Origin: Lachnospiraceae bacterium
GTDB lineage: Bacteria > Bacillota > Clostridia > Lachnospirales > Lachnospiraceae
Direction: 5' to 3'
NCBI GenBank assembly: GCA_022483465.1
Contig: JAKVNF010000002.1
Location: forward strand, 434,001-498,000
Length of the DNA stretch: 64,000 nt
Shown: one piece after another, positions 35,901 to 43,612 of the stretch
Layout: every line of letters begins with the position of its first letter
How positions within the stretch are numbered: position 1 is the first letter of the stretch
Position numbers and translations under genes: made by a program
Notes under the pieces: generated by a model
The model's database searches: none
Seen by the model: only the letters and a program-made list of their open reading frames with translations
Told to the model about the DNA's origin: nothing

Positions 35901-37423
35901 GAAGAAAAGGACTGCAGGAGGACAGCTGGAAGGAGATTGCCTATTCTGCCAAGGAGCAGGACCTGGCAGAGCACGCCCTGAAGGAGGCAGAAGCTTCGCT
36001 CGAGAAGGCAAGAGCGCAGGAGACCGCCTGCAGCAATACCTGCGCCGCGTGCGAACAGAATTATGAAAACACCATGCAGGTACTTCTTGAGAATACCGGA
36101 GAGACTTCCCCCATGGAACTTGCGCCGGAGGAGATCCTTGCAGATTCCGTCTACAAAAAGGAACTCACAGACCTTGCCCGAACCATCCGGGACCTCTCGA
36201 AGGAAACGCAAAAACTTGCGGCCGATGCGAAGACTCTTCAGGACTGCGCGGATCACACGCGGGCGGATGTCATGGAGCTTCTGGAAAAACTCGGGCTGGA
36301 CGCTGTGCCGGAAGGGGAGCCGTACGTCTTCCCGGACCGCTCCCCGGAAGCGATCGGGGATATTGCAGCCAGGGCAAGAGCAGCCTGCCAGAATGCCTCC
36401 CAGCAATATGAGCAGGGAAGGCAGAATCTCCGGCAGGAATATGAACACATCAACAGTGAGAGTTTTCAGGGCAGCGAAGACGTGCAGCGCTACCTCGCCA
36501 TTCGGACAGGCCTTGAAAAGATCGCAGCCAAGGCGGGAAACAGCCGGGCAAATCTCAAAGATATCGAGAACGATGTCCAGACCATCTGCATGGCTCTCGA
36601 CAATATGATTCAGAAACTGGAGGGCAACACCCAGGAGCTCATTCATGACAGAAACGGCGTCCTCGACAACTGGTATCTGTATATCCGCCAGGTGCATGAT
36701 CAGCTCTTACTCTTTGACCGCAATTCCTCTGTCCGCATGGGAGACAGGCTGCAACAGATGTTCCGGATCACACTGCCATCCATGGAAAAATACGGGGACA
36801 GCACAGAGCGGCATCTCGGAGAGTTCTTCGACAGGATGAGCTCGGAGTGTACAGCTTACGGCTCAGACCGGGCGATGGTTTCCAAATATGTCACCTCAAA
36901 CCTCTCCACGGAGGCGCTGTTCCAGGAGGCCTTTGGCTTTACCGGCCTTCGGATCCACGTCTGCAAGATCGAGGCAACGGGTACCACTTCCATGAAATCC
37001 TATGAGGAAGTCGCATCGCTTTCCGGCGCAGAGACGTTCTGCAGCGCATTCATCATTCTGTGCTGCATCCTGGACTATCAGCAGCGCGATGAGAATGATC
37101 CCACCGCAGCAAGGACGAGAACGCTCATCATGGACAACCCGTTCGCAACCATCACTTCCAGAGAGCTTCTTTCCGCGATGATGCAGCTTGCGCTGAAGAT
37201 GAAGACACAGCTCATCTGCTTTACCGCGGTGGAGGATGTCAATGTCTTTGCCGTCTTTGGCAACTGCTATGAGTGCACCGTGCATGATATCGAAGGGACG
37301 CGTCAGTCCAAGCTGGATTTCTACAACCGAAACCAGACACAGGCAAAGAGCGCCATGGAGACCACACACTGGCAGGAAGCTGCTGCCGACAAGGACGGGC
37401 AGTATACCTTCAATTTCAGTTGA
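32918..37423 (+). CDS. jetC: Wadjet JetC (SMC/MukB-like ATPase)
   Basis: This 1501-residue SMC-type ATPase is the DNA-loop-extruding motor of Wadjet. The head has Walker A LLKNGGGKT at residues 37-45. A long coiled coil runs from about 290 to 1180, with a hinge-like globular part near 610-760. The C-terminal head has an ABC signature-like SLSGAETF near 1368 and Walker B RTLIMDNPFA near 1403. Wadjet complexes compact and cut small circular DNA such as plasmids. I choose ATG 32918 (MSSINRARLVNIHF) after GGAGGAAG rather than an upstream codon inside jetB. The protein is intact, so only jetD in the operon is damaged. Confidence 0.9.
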   Translation: MSSINRARLVNIHFNGGERVIGNKMLDFHGESLLILLKNGGGKTVMIQLLTAPMMHRKYWDRPDRPFLGLSGKDASLTMIEWQLDGGAGFMTCGILFRKAQHTADSESRDLLDVYGFISEYQTGDCAAGIEMAVTYKNSDGKPCMKSFEECRNLFASLRNDGRYRFSFYNMNTGKSYAEYFRVLRTYGVDCTYWETVMTRINSSEGGLTRFFEGVKTQQLLCSRWLFPSIEAKLKESAGVDQMCVMQEALTDILLKRNSRATDLADIAQYKKLRERLDDAAPLLLETGDFYQTAVSSLRRLSAVGEAAAGESKTRREKAGAQELSLSLMAEKEKDLKYRRYSARVLQSREALHAARQEQESAEEETKRASSDREEKQQCVLLLEAAHYQKAKDRAEADLAAAKADLEAFSLEAGEKEAELSYLGGYLHGISDRKTAADEASLEDTAEKKSAAQERLQEARRTQEETKTQLGELDLRLGRVSQIVDSYLGEYEPEYIQKYGADSLNRNLLGAYLDEDLKKEERRIRACGDRAKKEAEEIQKERERLRAEEDEVSRDLDAQKEQKARCDADLAGRKNELLQYSSEMDSRERIAAEVSYTGDRCEKAALLNAIGVQKTKLKDGISETKQRISALDLAIHPLESKHPFDIPEELDDVLMRRGIRYTYGFTWLGEQTPQARKAYIGRFPLLPQSVLMDGKDLEKLRREKIRLSSPCLLPVIVRGKLGEKDDTAPLPDASIILQTDTAELLHVCDLDLLDPQKRKERLEQLQADREAEKRNLASAEDSLRLLEADERKLYPQRLESSAQYEKLQAKVQALESDLQDAMARMEEDRKKRDALQQKDSSLAEREKALEEELRRCGIWEKDFSDLKKRYAVYLDAFTKKQQDESLKKELEEKAAQAERAEEAENRTILFAEREIADLNHAVQRDREEAAKYAVYETGTPCPEQCEPASSQETAAARFDALGKEISGTFAELQKRQSRCAEDLQRCAGDLTGFARRKGLQEDSWKEIAYSAKEQDLAEHALKEAEASLEKARAQETACSNTCAACEQNYENTMQVLLENTGETSPMELAPEEILADSVYKKELTDLARTIRDLSKETQKLAADAKTLQDCADHTRADVMELLEKLGLDAVPEGEPYVFPDRSPEAIGDIAARARAACQNASQQYEQGRQNLRQEYEHINSESFQGSEDVQRYLAIRTGLEKIAAKAGNSRANLKDIENDVQTICMALDNMIQKLEGNTQELIHDRNGVLDNWYLYIRQVHDQLLLFDRNSSVRMGDRLQQMFRITLPSMEKYGDSTERHLGEFFDRMSSECTAYGSDRAMVSKYVTSNLSTEALFQEAFGFTGLRIHVCKIEATGTTSMKSYEEVASLSGAETFCSAFIILCCILDYQQRDENDPTAARTRTLIMDNPFATITSRELLSAMMQLALKMKTQLICFTAVEDVNVFAVFGNCYECTVHDIEGTRQSKLDFYNRNQTQAKSAMETTHWQEAAADKDGQYTFNFS

Positions 37424-37698
37424 ATCAGGCTGTACAGAACAGCAGCAGGGAAAACTGTGCCCCTGCAGTATTCCGAGGAGAAGGGAATACGCCGCAGCGT
37501 AAAACTGGCTTGAAAAAGCCGACCTTATGCAACCGCCTTCTGGAGGCAGGACAATCTGGGCGCGTATTCTTTTTCCTTTCTTTGCAGAAAAGCAGAAGTG
37601 TCAGAAGAGCAGGCGAAAGAGTACCGGGCAGTACCCGTGGCGCCTGGCAACAGGGGAAGTTACGCCCTCGTCTGCCGGGATGAACGAAATAACACTTT

Positions 37699-37975
37699 CC
37701 ATGAATTGGAACCGATACATCCTGAAATGGCTGTGTTGGTTCCAATTTTGTCATGGCCTGCAAAGAGGTTCCAATATTGTCATAGATTTACATGCGTATT
37801 GATATCTATACAAGTGTAATTTTGACTGCGAAGTTTCCGTGTGAGAGCGGCATATATTTATTCGGCAAACCCATGTTTTCCGAATAAATACGCCAAAATT
37901 CGGTTTACCACCCCTGATCCCCGCATCCGTTCCAAATTTGTCATGGCTTTTCCGGCCATCCCAGATTTGTCATGG
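37699..37975. repeat. Clustered TTCCAAATTTGTCATGG repeats, transposon-end-like
   Basis: Four similar direct motifs lie at 37738-37757 (GGTTCCAATTTTGTCATGGC), 37767-37785, 37928-37947 and 37958-37975. An inverted one lies at 37699-37713 (CCATGAATTGGAACC). A hairpin (ATTTATTCGG, 37857-37866, inverted at 37879-37888) lies among them. This resembles the tandem transposase-binding sites at IS21-type ends, but no transposase is present. It is probably a remnant or a non-autonomous end. The rest of the 37424-38570 gap shows no supported gene. Confidence 0.5.
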
Positions 37976-38573
37976 TTCTCCTGGTAAAAGCATGCATTTG
38001 CGTGTCACCCTGATCATCGATCATCAGGCCATCCTGCATCGCCGCATCACCAACAATCTTTCCTGCAAGTCCTCCTGTAAATCCAATTTCTGTTTCTTCG
38101 TTGCCAGTGCATCACCACATTCATAGACCCGGTTATCGCCGCCTTGTTGGATCCTGATGCACTGATGCATTCTGTGATCCTGTAATCCCGTCACCGTCGC
38201 CCGGATCTGGCGGCATCCAAATCCACCATCAATCATCCACCGGGCACGTGGCTTACGCACCAGCTCTCCAGAGCCTTTCCAGCGGCCTGCTGCCAGGCCC
38301 AGGCCGCCTGCGCATCTCCCTGACATCTGCTGCCCACAGGCAGGCTTTCTGCGTCGCGCATCGGTCCCAACCTGCCACGGAATAGATCAAAAAATGTAAT
38401 CTATCCTATTGTATTGTTAACTTTTTAACAAATTTATTGTTGATACTGTTCCCGTTGTTCCGCATGTATGGGCAGATCCCCGAATTTCCTGTTTCAGCCG
38501 ACGTACATCAGGACCTGATCTGAATTGCCCCCTCTGTGCATGACGTTATAAAATATCTTTTGGACATCAAAAA

Positions 38574-38602
38574 GCGCAGCAGGGTTTCCCGCCTTGCTGC
38601 GC
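38574..38602 (-). terminator. Terminator of the ACGX operon
   Basis: Read on the minus strand, GCGCAGCA (38602-38595) pairs with TGCTGCGC (38581-38574) and is followed by TTTTTG. It closes the nitroreductase-PNPOx-radical SAM operon about 75 bases after the last stop. Confidence 0.7.
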
Positions 38603-38676
38603 CATGTCCGCAGGGGAAATGCATTTGCTGTGCGCTTCTCTCCTGCCGATATGCTGTTCTACTCTGCTGCCCTCTT

Positions 38677-39285
38677 CTACATCTCCATAGGAGCTGCCGT
38701 CTCCATTCCCTCTGCCACAAGGGCCCGCCCCGGACGGCGCTGCTTTGGTTTCGGCGCAGGACCTTCCCGATAGCCAAGAAGCACAAATACGCTGCACAGA
38801 TAATTCTCCGGGACGCCCCAGCGGCGAAGGAGTTTTTCTCCCTCCGGATTGGCAAAGGTCTCCTCACCCCGTACCACAATGCAGGAGGAAATGCCGAGGT
38901 TTTCTGCCATCAGGACCATATTTTCCGCAGCGCAGAAAGAATCCGGGACGCGGTATAAAAAATCCTGCTGCCCAAAGACCGCCACCACGGTCGGCGCCCC
39001 GTAAAATCCGCTGCGGATCGTCGGGTCATCAATGAGGCTTGGCTGCTCGGCGGAGACATAGGATCCGGCAAGATGGGTCCGGTCCATGCAGGCCGCATTC
39101 CACCGGCCCACCCGGTCGGAGAGCTCCCGCCCCCGCAGGGCAACCACCATGCTCCGCTGACCGCCGCCTGCGTTGGGTGCATAGAGTCCCGCCTCCAGTA
39201 TCGTTCTCAGTTCCGACTCTGGGACCTGCCGGTCCTGATAGCGGCGGATCGAGTGCCGCGTCTTCATAAGTTCCAGTAATTCCAT
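38677..39285 (-). CDS. Nitroreductase-family flavoprotein
   Basis: This 202-residue protein has the FMN-dependent nitroreductase fold: an N-terminal MKTRHSIRRYQDRQVPE motif for FMN contact, LEAGLYAPNAGGGQRSM near residue 31, and NLGISSCIVVRGEE near 133. Such enzymes reduce or dehydrogenate small molecules, and some act on RiPPs as dehydrogenases. It is the last gene of the ACGX cluster, 11 bases after the PNPOx gene. A tailoring or redox-supply role is an inference from position. Confidence 0.85.
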   Translation of the reverse strand: MELLELMKTRHSIRRYQDRQVPESELRTILEAGLYAPNAGGGQRSMVVALRGRELSDRVGRWNAACMDRTHLAGSYVSAEQPSLIDDPTIRSGFYGAPTVVAVFGQQDFLYRVPDSFCAAENMVLMAENLGISSCIVVRGEETFANPEGEKLLRRWGVPENYLCSVFVLLGYREGPAPKPKQRRPGRALVAEGMETAAPMEM

Positions 39286-39296
39286 CTCCCTGCCTC

Positions 39297-39908
39297 TTAA
39301 ATCCTGTGGATTGCCCCCACCGGACAGTTCTCAAAGCAGTTTCCGCACTGCAGACAGTGCTCCGGGTCGATCGAAAACGGCGTCCCCTCGGTGATGTCCT
39401 CCTGGGGACACACGGTCTGACACACGCCGCATCCGATGCAGTCATCCGCAATGAAATATCCCTTCCGGATAGGCTCTGCCTCTCCCACCACAAAGTACTG
39501 CCTTGTGATCGGCCGGGCGGAGAGACAGAAGTACTCGATGCGGTAATCCTTCAGACAAAAGATCGTGTCAATTTTCTTCGTATCCCCGGGATAGACATTT
39601 GCAAGGTACGGCTGCTCCTCATAGATCCGGTCCATCCATTTTTGCTGCTCTTGCGCCGGGACCTCAAAGGCACGGCCGGAGAGCCGGATCGTTTCTTTAT
39701 ACATCGTGTAGGCCAGAATCTGCACCCTGCCGTCTGCCCGAAGTTCATCGGCAAAGTACTTGCCCCGGGCCGTCAGAAAGTAGAGCGCCATCCCCTCATA
39801 GTGGATGGCGGAAATGTTCCGGACCTGGGGCGCACCGGAGGCATCCACTGTCGCAAAGTCCAGCACACCCACACGCTTACATTTCTCAATGCATCCTGCT
39901 GCATCCAT
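39297..39908 (-). CDS. PNPOx-like flavin domain fused to a 2[4Fe-4S] ferredoxin
   Basis: Residues 1-130 form a pyridoxamine 5'-phosphate oxidase-like split barrel (GVLDFATVDASGAPQVRN start, FFLTARGKYF-like core read as YFLTARGKYFADEL). Residues 150-203 hold two ferredoxin motifs, CIGCGVCQTVCP and CLQCGNCFENCP. The pairing suggests an electron carrier between flavin and iron-sulfur clusters, fitting the needs of the radical SAM enzyme encoded just upstream. It lies 21 bases after that gene and 11 before the nitroreductase. Confidence 0.88.
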   Translation of the reverse strand: MDAAGCIEKCKRVGVLDFATVDASGAPQVRNISAIHYEGMALYFLTARGKYFADELRADGRVQILAYTMYKETIRLSGRAFEVPAQEQQKWMDRIYEEQPYLANVYPGDTKKIDTIFCLKDYRIEYFCLSARPITRQYFVVGEAEPIRKGYFIADDCIGCGVCQTVCPQEDITEGTPFSIDPEHCLQCGNCFENCPVGAIHRI

Positions 39909-39929
39909 GAAAGTCTCCCCTCTGCCTGA

Positions 39930-40991
39930 TCATGCCAGACGCTCCCCCGTCACATCGTTTTTCGTCTTCCAGCACTGAGGATCCGGTGCGTAGAAGCTCC
40001 CATAGGTTCCTTTTGCCACCGCAGGACACCCCCGGCACCAGGCAAGGAGCTCACACTTGCTGCATTTGTCAAATCGGGTGTAGTCTCGGTAGTCCTCCAT
40101 CTCATGAATCCAGATCTTGGAGAGATCATCCGTGATGGCGTTTCCGACAAGGCTTCCAGCCACCCGCCGGCAGGCATAGACCTCTCCGGTGGGGAGGATC
40201 GTGAGGTGGCAGTTGCCGCAGTTGCAGCCGCCGTAGATCATGCCGGGCTTTGCCCCGTCTGGGATTTGAAAAGTTCCCGTCTCATACTCGTAGAGCGTCC
40301 ACAGATGGTCCTTCCGATTGAAGAAGGTGACACAGTCGGGGTCTGCCTCATAATGGCGGAATTTCGCATCACAGGCGGCCAAGAGGGCCCGGTACTGGAG
40401 CGGCGTAATCCCCGTCGACTTCTCGCAGGAGGTGGGGACGTACCGGGCAAACGCAAAGACGTCCGCCTTCGCCGCAACCACGGTGTCGATGATGTCAGGA
40501 ATCTCTTCGATGTTCACGCCGGAGACCGTCGTCATGATGACGGAGGTGATGCCAGCGCGCCGAATCATCGGGATCTTTGCCAGGGTCTCCCGGAAGGAAC
40601 CGGGCTTTCGGAACCAGTCGTGGGTCTTTTCCATCCCGTCAATCGAGAGCTGGTACTTATCGCAGCCAAGCACCCGGAGCCTTCTGCACACGTCATCCGT
40701 GAGGTGGAAGGGATTGCCCAGGATCGTGAACGGAATGTCCTTTTCCTTCAGGAGCTCCAGAAGACGCCAGAAGTCGGGGTGCAGAATCGGGTCTCCGCCA
40801 GTCAGGTAAAAATAGGGGAGGCGCCCAAATGTATTGCAGAACACCTCCGCGTTCTGCACCACCTTCTGCATATTTTCAAACGACATGGAAGCGGGCTTTT
40901 TGTCCGCATTCTCCGCAAAGATATAGCAGTGCTTGCAGCGCTGGTCACAGTCCTCGGTAATATGCCACTGGAAGGCAAAGTATTCGCTCAT
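39930..40991 (-). CDS. Radical SAM/SPASM maturase, ACGX system
   Basis: This 353-residue radical SAM enzyme has the CxxxCxxC cluster motif at Cys15, Cys19 and Cys22 (ITEDCDQRCKHCYIF) and the FYLTGGDPILHPDF glycine-rich SAM site. A C-terminal SPASM domain has many cysteines for auxiliary clusters (GGCNCGNCHL, ACRR, KCSKCELLAWCRGCP, DPQCW). It matches my recollection of the ACGX-system maturase described by comparative genomics, which acts on a neighbouring ACGX-repeat peptide. The modification made is unknown; Cys-to-alpha-carbon thioethers are typical of related SPASM enzymes. It starts at ATG 40991 after GGAGG, directly behind a hairpin that separates it from the precursor gene. Confidence 0.92.
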   Translation of the reverse strand: MSEYFAFQWHITEDCDQRCKHCYIFAENADKKPASMSFENMQKVVQNAEVFCNTFGRLPYFYLTGGDPILHPDFWRLLELLKEKDIPFTILGNPFHLTDDVCRRLRVLGCDKYQLSIDGMEKTHDWFRKPGSFRETLAKIPMIRRAGITSVIMTTVSGVNIEEIPDIIDTVVAAKADVFAFARYVPTSCEKSTGITPLQYRALLAACDAKFRHYEADPDCVTFFNRKDHLWTLYEYETGTFQIPDGAKPGMIYGGCNCGNCHLTILPTGEVYACRRVAGSLVGNAITDDLSKIWIHEMEDYRDYTRFDKCSKCELLAWCRGCPAVAKGTYGSFYAPDPQCWKTKNDVTGERLA

Positions 40992-41003
40992 CGCGTTCCT
41001 CCA

Positions 41004-41041
41004 TAAAAAAACAGGAGCCGTCAGAAAGATCCCGGCTCCTG
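41004..41041 (-). terminator. Intercistronic hairpin between precursor and maturase
   Basis: On the minus strand CAGGAGCCG (41041-41033) pairs with CGGCTCCTG (41020-41012), followed by T7. It lies after the precursor stop and just before the maturase ribosome binding site. It should end most transcripts, giving much precursor and little enzyme. Confidence 0.8.
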
Positions 41042-41066
41042 CTGCCCTGCGAGAATGCGGGGTCTT

Positions 41067-41303
41067 TCAGTTCTTCCCGGCGCCGCAGGCACTTCCGCAA
41101 GCTGTGGGTTTGGACTCAGGCTTTCCCGCGCCGCAGGCACTTCCGCAGGCCGTGGGTTTCGACTCAGGCTTTCCTGCGCCGCAAGCGCTTCCGCAGGCCG
41201 TGGGCTTCTCCTCAGGCTTTTCCGCGCCACAGGCGCTTCCACAGGCCGCTGCCGGTGCCTGGCTGTTGGTTCCATTCCATGCATACAGATTTTTCAGTGA
41301 CAT
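41067..41303 (-). CDS. ACGX-repeat RiPP precursor peptide
   Basis: This 78-residue peptide has a 19-residue leader-like start (MSLKNLYAWNGTNSQAPAA) followed by four copies of ACGSACGA at residues 20-27, 36-43, 52-59 and 68-75. The copies are separated by GKPESKPT or, in the first spacer, EKPEEKPT. All eight cysteines lie in ACGx units, the hallmark of ACGX-repeat peptides. It is the first gene of the cluster, with a GGGAGG ribosome binding site. The repeat is 48 bases long in DNA and nearly identical between copies, so the unit number may vary between strains. Confidence 0.92.
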   Translation of the reverse strand: MSLKNLYAWNGTNSQAPAAACGSACGAEKPEEKPTACGSACGAGKPESKPTACGSACGAGKPESKPTACGSACGAGKN

Positions 41304-41445
41304 TCTGTCCTCCCTTTCTGCCTCCGCGAAGGGGCCTTGCGCTGTTATTTGATCTGTATTCAGACTATCGCTGGGGATGAAAAAAGGGAAATGAATTTAT
41401 GCTATAATTTATAATCAAACGTAATAAATCAAGGAGGCCCTCATC
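41304..41445. promoter_or_regulatory. Divergent promoter region of the ACGX cluster and LysR gene
   Basis: This 142-base region separates the precursor gene (minus) from a LysR gene (plus). TATAAT at 41402-41407 is a likely -10 box of lysR. The AT-rich stretch 41390-41440 has short dyads suited to LysR binding. LysR proteins usually control the divergent neighbour, so control of the RiPP operon is likely (inference). Confidence 0.5.
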
Positions 41446-42360
41446 ATGAATACCGCACAGCTGGAATGCTTTGTCAGCCTGGCAGGCACCCTGAACTTCA
41501 TGCGGACGGCAGAGGAGCTGCACCTGTCCCAGCCCGCCGTCTCCAAGCAGATCCGGAGTCTCGAGAGCGAGCTCGGAGCGCAGCTCTTTACCCGCACCAC
41601 CCGCTCTGTCACCCTCACGCAGGTCGGTGAGCGGTTTCTTGCCGATGCCGAGGATATGCTCCGAATCTCCTACCACTCCATGGAGTGGATCAGCAGCTTT
41701 CAGAGCAGGCTCCAACAGGTCATCCGGATCGGCTACGGGGATCCCCATTGCAGCGCCAAGATCAGCGAGATTCTCACCCCGATCCTGGCGGAGCATCCCG
41801 ACCTATCCCCGCGCCTTGTGATGGACCAGACGGACAGCAACTTAAACCGTCTCCAGCACGGCCAGCTCGACCTCATCATCGGAATGCGGGATGCGACCTT
41901 CGCAGGCGGGGACATCACCTTCCGGCGCCTGTTCGATGACACCTTCACCTGCGTCATGCGAAAAGACCATCCCCTGGCAAAGGCGCTCTCGGAAAAGACA
42001 GCCCGGGAGGGCGGCATCTCCACCAAAGACGTCTGGGACTGCCGACAGGTGCTCTCCATCCCCTCCTATCTCCTGAAGGGGTTCTTCTCCCGCGGGGAGC
42101 GGATCATTCCCGTCAACAATGCCCTCGACAACCTGATCCTTGCCAATGCGAACGAAGCCTACAGCATGGTCCTGGCAGGCTTTGGCTACGCCATGCTCCC
42201 GGGGCACCTTTTGATGCCTCATCCGGACCTGGTCTTTTTCCCCTGGCCGGAATCCCCTTCCTGTCCCTTCGGAATCTACTACCGGCAGGAGGGCGCAAGG
42301 CAGGCACCGGTCATCCGGGCTTTTCTGGAATCGGCGGCACGCGTCTATCGGAAGGCATAA
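41446..42360 (+). CDS. LysR-family transcriptional regulator
   Basis: This 304-residue protein has the N-terminal LysR winged helix (MNTAQLECFVSLAGTLNFM, then QPAVSKQIRSLESELG) and a C-terminal periplasmic-binding-type effector domain from about residue 90 (IRIGYGDPHCSAKI). It would bind DNA as a tetramer and respond to a small molecule of unknown identity. It starts after AAGGAGG. It is divergent from the ACGX precursor, which is the likely target. A terminator follows at 42366. Confidence 0.9.
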   Translation: MNTAQLECFVSLAGTLNFMRTAEELHLSQPAVSKQIRSLESELGAQLFTRTTRSVTLTQVGERFLADAEDMLRISYHSMEWISSFQSRLQQVIRIGYGDPHCSAKISEILTPILAEHPDLSPRLVMDQTDSNLNRLQHGQLDLIIGMRDATFAGGDITFRRLFDDTFTCVMRKDHPLAKALSEKTAREGGISTKDVWDCRQVLSIPSYLLKGFFSRGERIIPVNNALDNLILANANEAYSMVLAGFGYAMLPGHLLMPHPDLVFFPWPESPSCPFGIYYRQEGARQAPVIRAFLESAARVYRKA

Positions 42361-42395
42361 AAAAACTGCCTGCGTCATGTCTTTGCCGCAGGCAG
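42361..42395. terminator. Terminator after lysR
   Basis: CTGCCTGCG (42366-42374) pairs with CGCAGGCAG (42387-42395). Its T-run side lies on the minus strand, so it was probably the terminator of the ArsC-like gene end copied next to it. It may still end lysR transcripts. Confidence 0.6.
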
Positions 42396-42410
42396 TGTGA
42401 TTACAGTTCT

Positions 42411-42485
42411 TTCCAGTCATCCGGCCGGTATCCCACGAAGGCCTTTTCCCATCCCGCACGATCGGCTTGGCGCAGAAGGAGCGGA
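42411..42485 (-). pseudogene. 3'-end remnant of an ArsC-like gene (direct repeat, left copy)
   Basis: This stretch matches 44160-44234, the 3' end of the intact ArsC-like gene. About 35 bases are identical in a row, and the rest has one-base indels. It would encode the tail GKKAFVGYRPDDWK. Together the two copies bracket the toxin-antitoxin module. Confidence 0.8.
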
Positions 42486-42540
42486 AGAACCCCTGCTGCG
42501 TAATGTGGCGTTTTTCCGTGCACTGGGAAAACTTGTTGCT

Positions 42541-43587
42541 TCAGGCAGTAATCTTTTCTTTCAGGTTATTCAACCTGCTGTGCGGAATCAAACCCTCAGA
42601 CTGCATTCTTCCCACGACAATTCCTGGCGCAATTCCCTGCTCTCTGGCAAATTGAAGGACGCTTTTTTCCGAATAATCCGAAGCCCTTCTGAACGCCTCA
42701 AACGCATCTGGAGAGATCAGCGTGTCCCTCGACCATTGATCTGCCGCCTTCTCCTCTTCTTCTGTGGTACCATTCGGCTGTCCGACATGGCCAAGAATAA
42801 TATGTGCCAGCTCATGAAACAGACTGAACCAAAACCTGTCGGCATCCCTGCCTCTTGTAGTAAGTCCTACCACAATCTTTTTCCCATCCTGAAAGGTTGC
42901 CCCCTCCAGGTAGGATCCTTTCAGATGCGGAAGAATAATGAGTGCAATTCCATAATCCGCCAGATGTCTGCGGATCTGAGGGCAAATTGATTCATAAGGC
43001 TGCACGGTCAGCTTCCGAATCTCGGAGACTTGAGATGCAAGTCCCCTGATATTGATCGGAGCGATTTCCGCCTCCCGTGCCTGAATCTTTGCTTCCTGTG
43101 CCCATGCCATCAGGGCCAGATCACTCTTTTGGGTTATGGCCAGACGTCTGCAGGCAATTCTTGTAATCTGTTCATTCCCAAGAAGGGAGAGTTTCACAAC
43201 TCCAAAGTACTTCCTGAGGTTGACAATCTTCTCGTTTGCTTCCTGCGTCTCCGGAATCCATCCCAGCTCTGCCATTTCATGATACGGAAACTGTTTTGCC
43301 AGCTCAGCATCCGCATCCATGGCGTTTTCTTCTTCCGCTTTAACGATCTTTTCCCGATAGACAGCCTCAAGATGATTCCAGAAGGAAGCCGGAATCCCCA
43401 AAACCATCTCCAGTTTCACTGCCGTTTCGGGCGTGAGCAGTACTTCCCCATGAATGAGATTGCTGATATGCTTCTCAGACATATCCATTCTGGCTGCGAA
43501 CTCCTTCTGACTCATGCCTCTGTCTTTCAATTGCTCTTTGATTGTCGCACCTGGCGGTGTTGCAATAAAACTGCGGCTTCTCACCAT
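42541..43587 (-). CDS. HigA-type antitoxin with ImmA/IrrE protease domain
   Basis: This 348-residue protein has an N-terminal XRE/HigA helix-turn-helix (MSQKEFAARMDMSEKHISNL, residues 25-44) and a C-terminal ImmA/IrrE (DUF955) metalloprotease domain with FHELAHIILGH near 258 (HExxH). Such proteins repress their operon and neutralise a HigB-type RNase. ATG 43587 is chosen over 43629 because GGGAGG precedes it. It lies 25 bases after the toxin frame. Two inverted ACCTATTAGGT sites upstream are likely operators. Confidence 0.88.
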   Translation of the reverse strand: MVRSRSFIATPPGATIKEQLKDRGMSQKEFAARMDMSEKHISNLIHGEVLLTPETAVKLEMVLGIPASFWNHLEAVYREKIVKAEEENAMDADAELAKQFPYHEMAELGWIPETQEANEKIVNLRKYFGVVKLSLLGNEQITRIACRRLAITQKSDLALMAWAQEAKIQAREAEIAPINIRGLASQVSEIRKLTVQPYESICPQIRRHLADYGIALIILPHLKGSYLEGATFQDGKKIVVGLTTRGRDADRFWFSLFHELAHIILGHVGQPNGTTEEEEKAADQWSRDTLISPDAFEAFRRASDYSEKSVLQFAREQGIAPGIVVGRMQSEGLIPHSRLNNLKEKITA

Positions 43588-43612
43588 TGTGCTGCCTCCC
43601 AACTGATCAATC

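Noticed and set aside
38024-38326. 100-residue minus-strand open frame behind Wadjet
   Set aside because: It has no ribosome binding site and no recognisable motif, and lies in a repeat-rich gap.
41067-41238. CRISPR-like repeat array
   Set aside because: The regular 48-bp repeats encode the ACGSACGA units of the precursor peptide; there are no spacers or cas genes.
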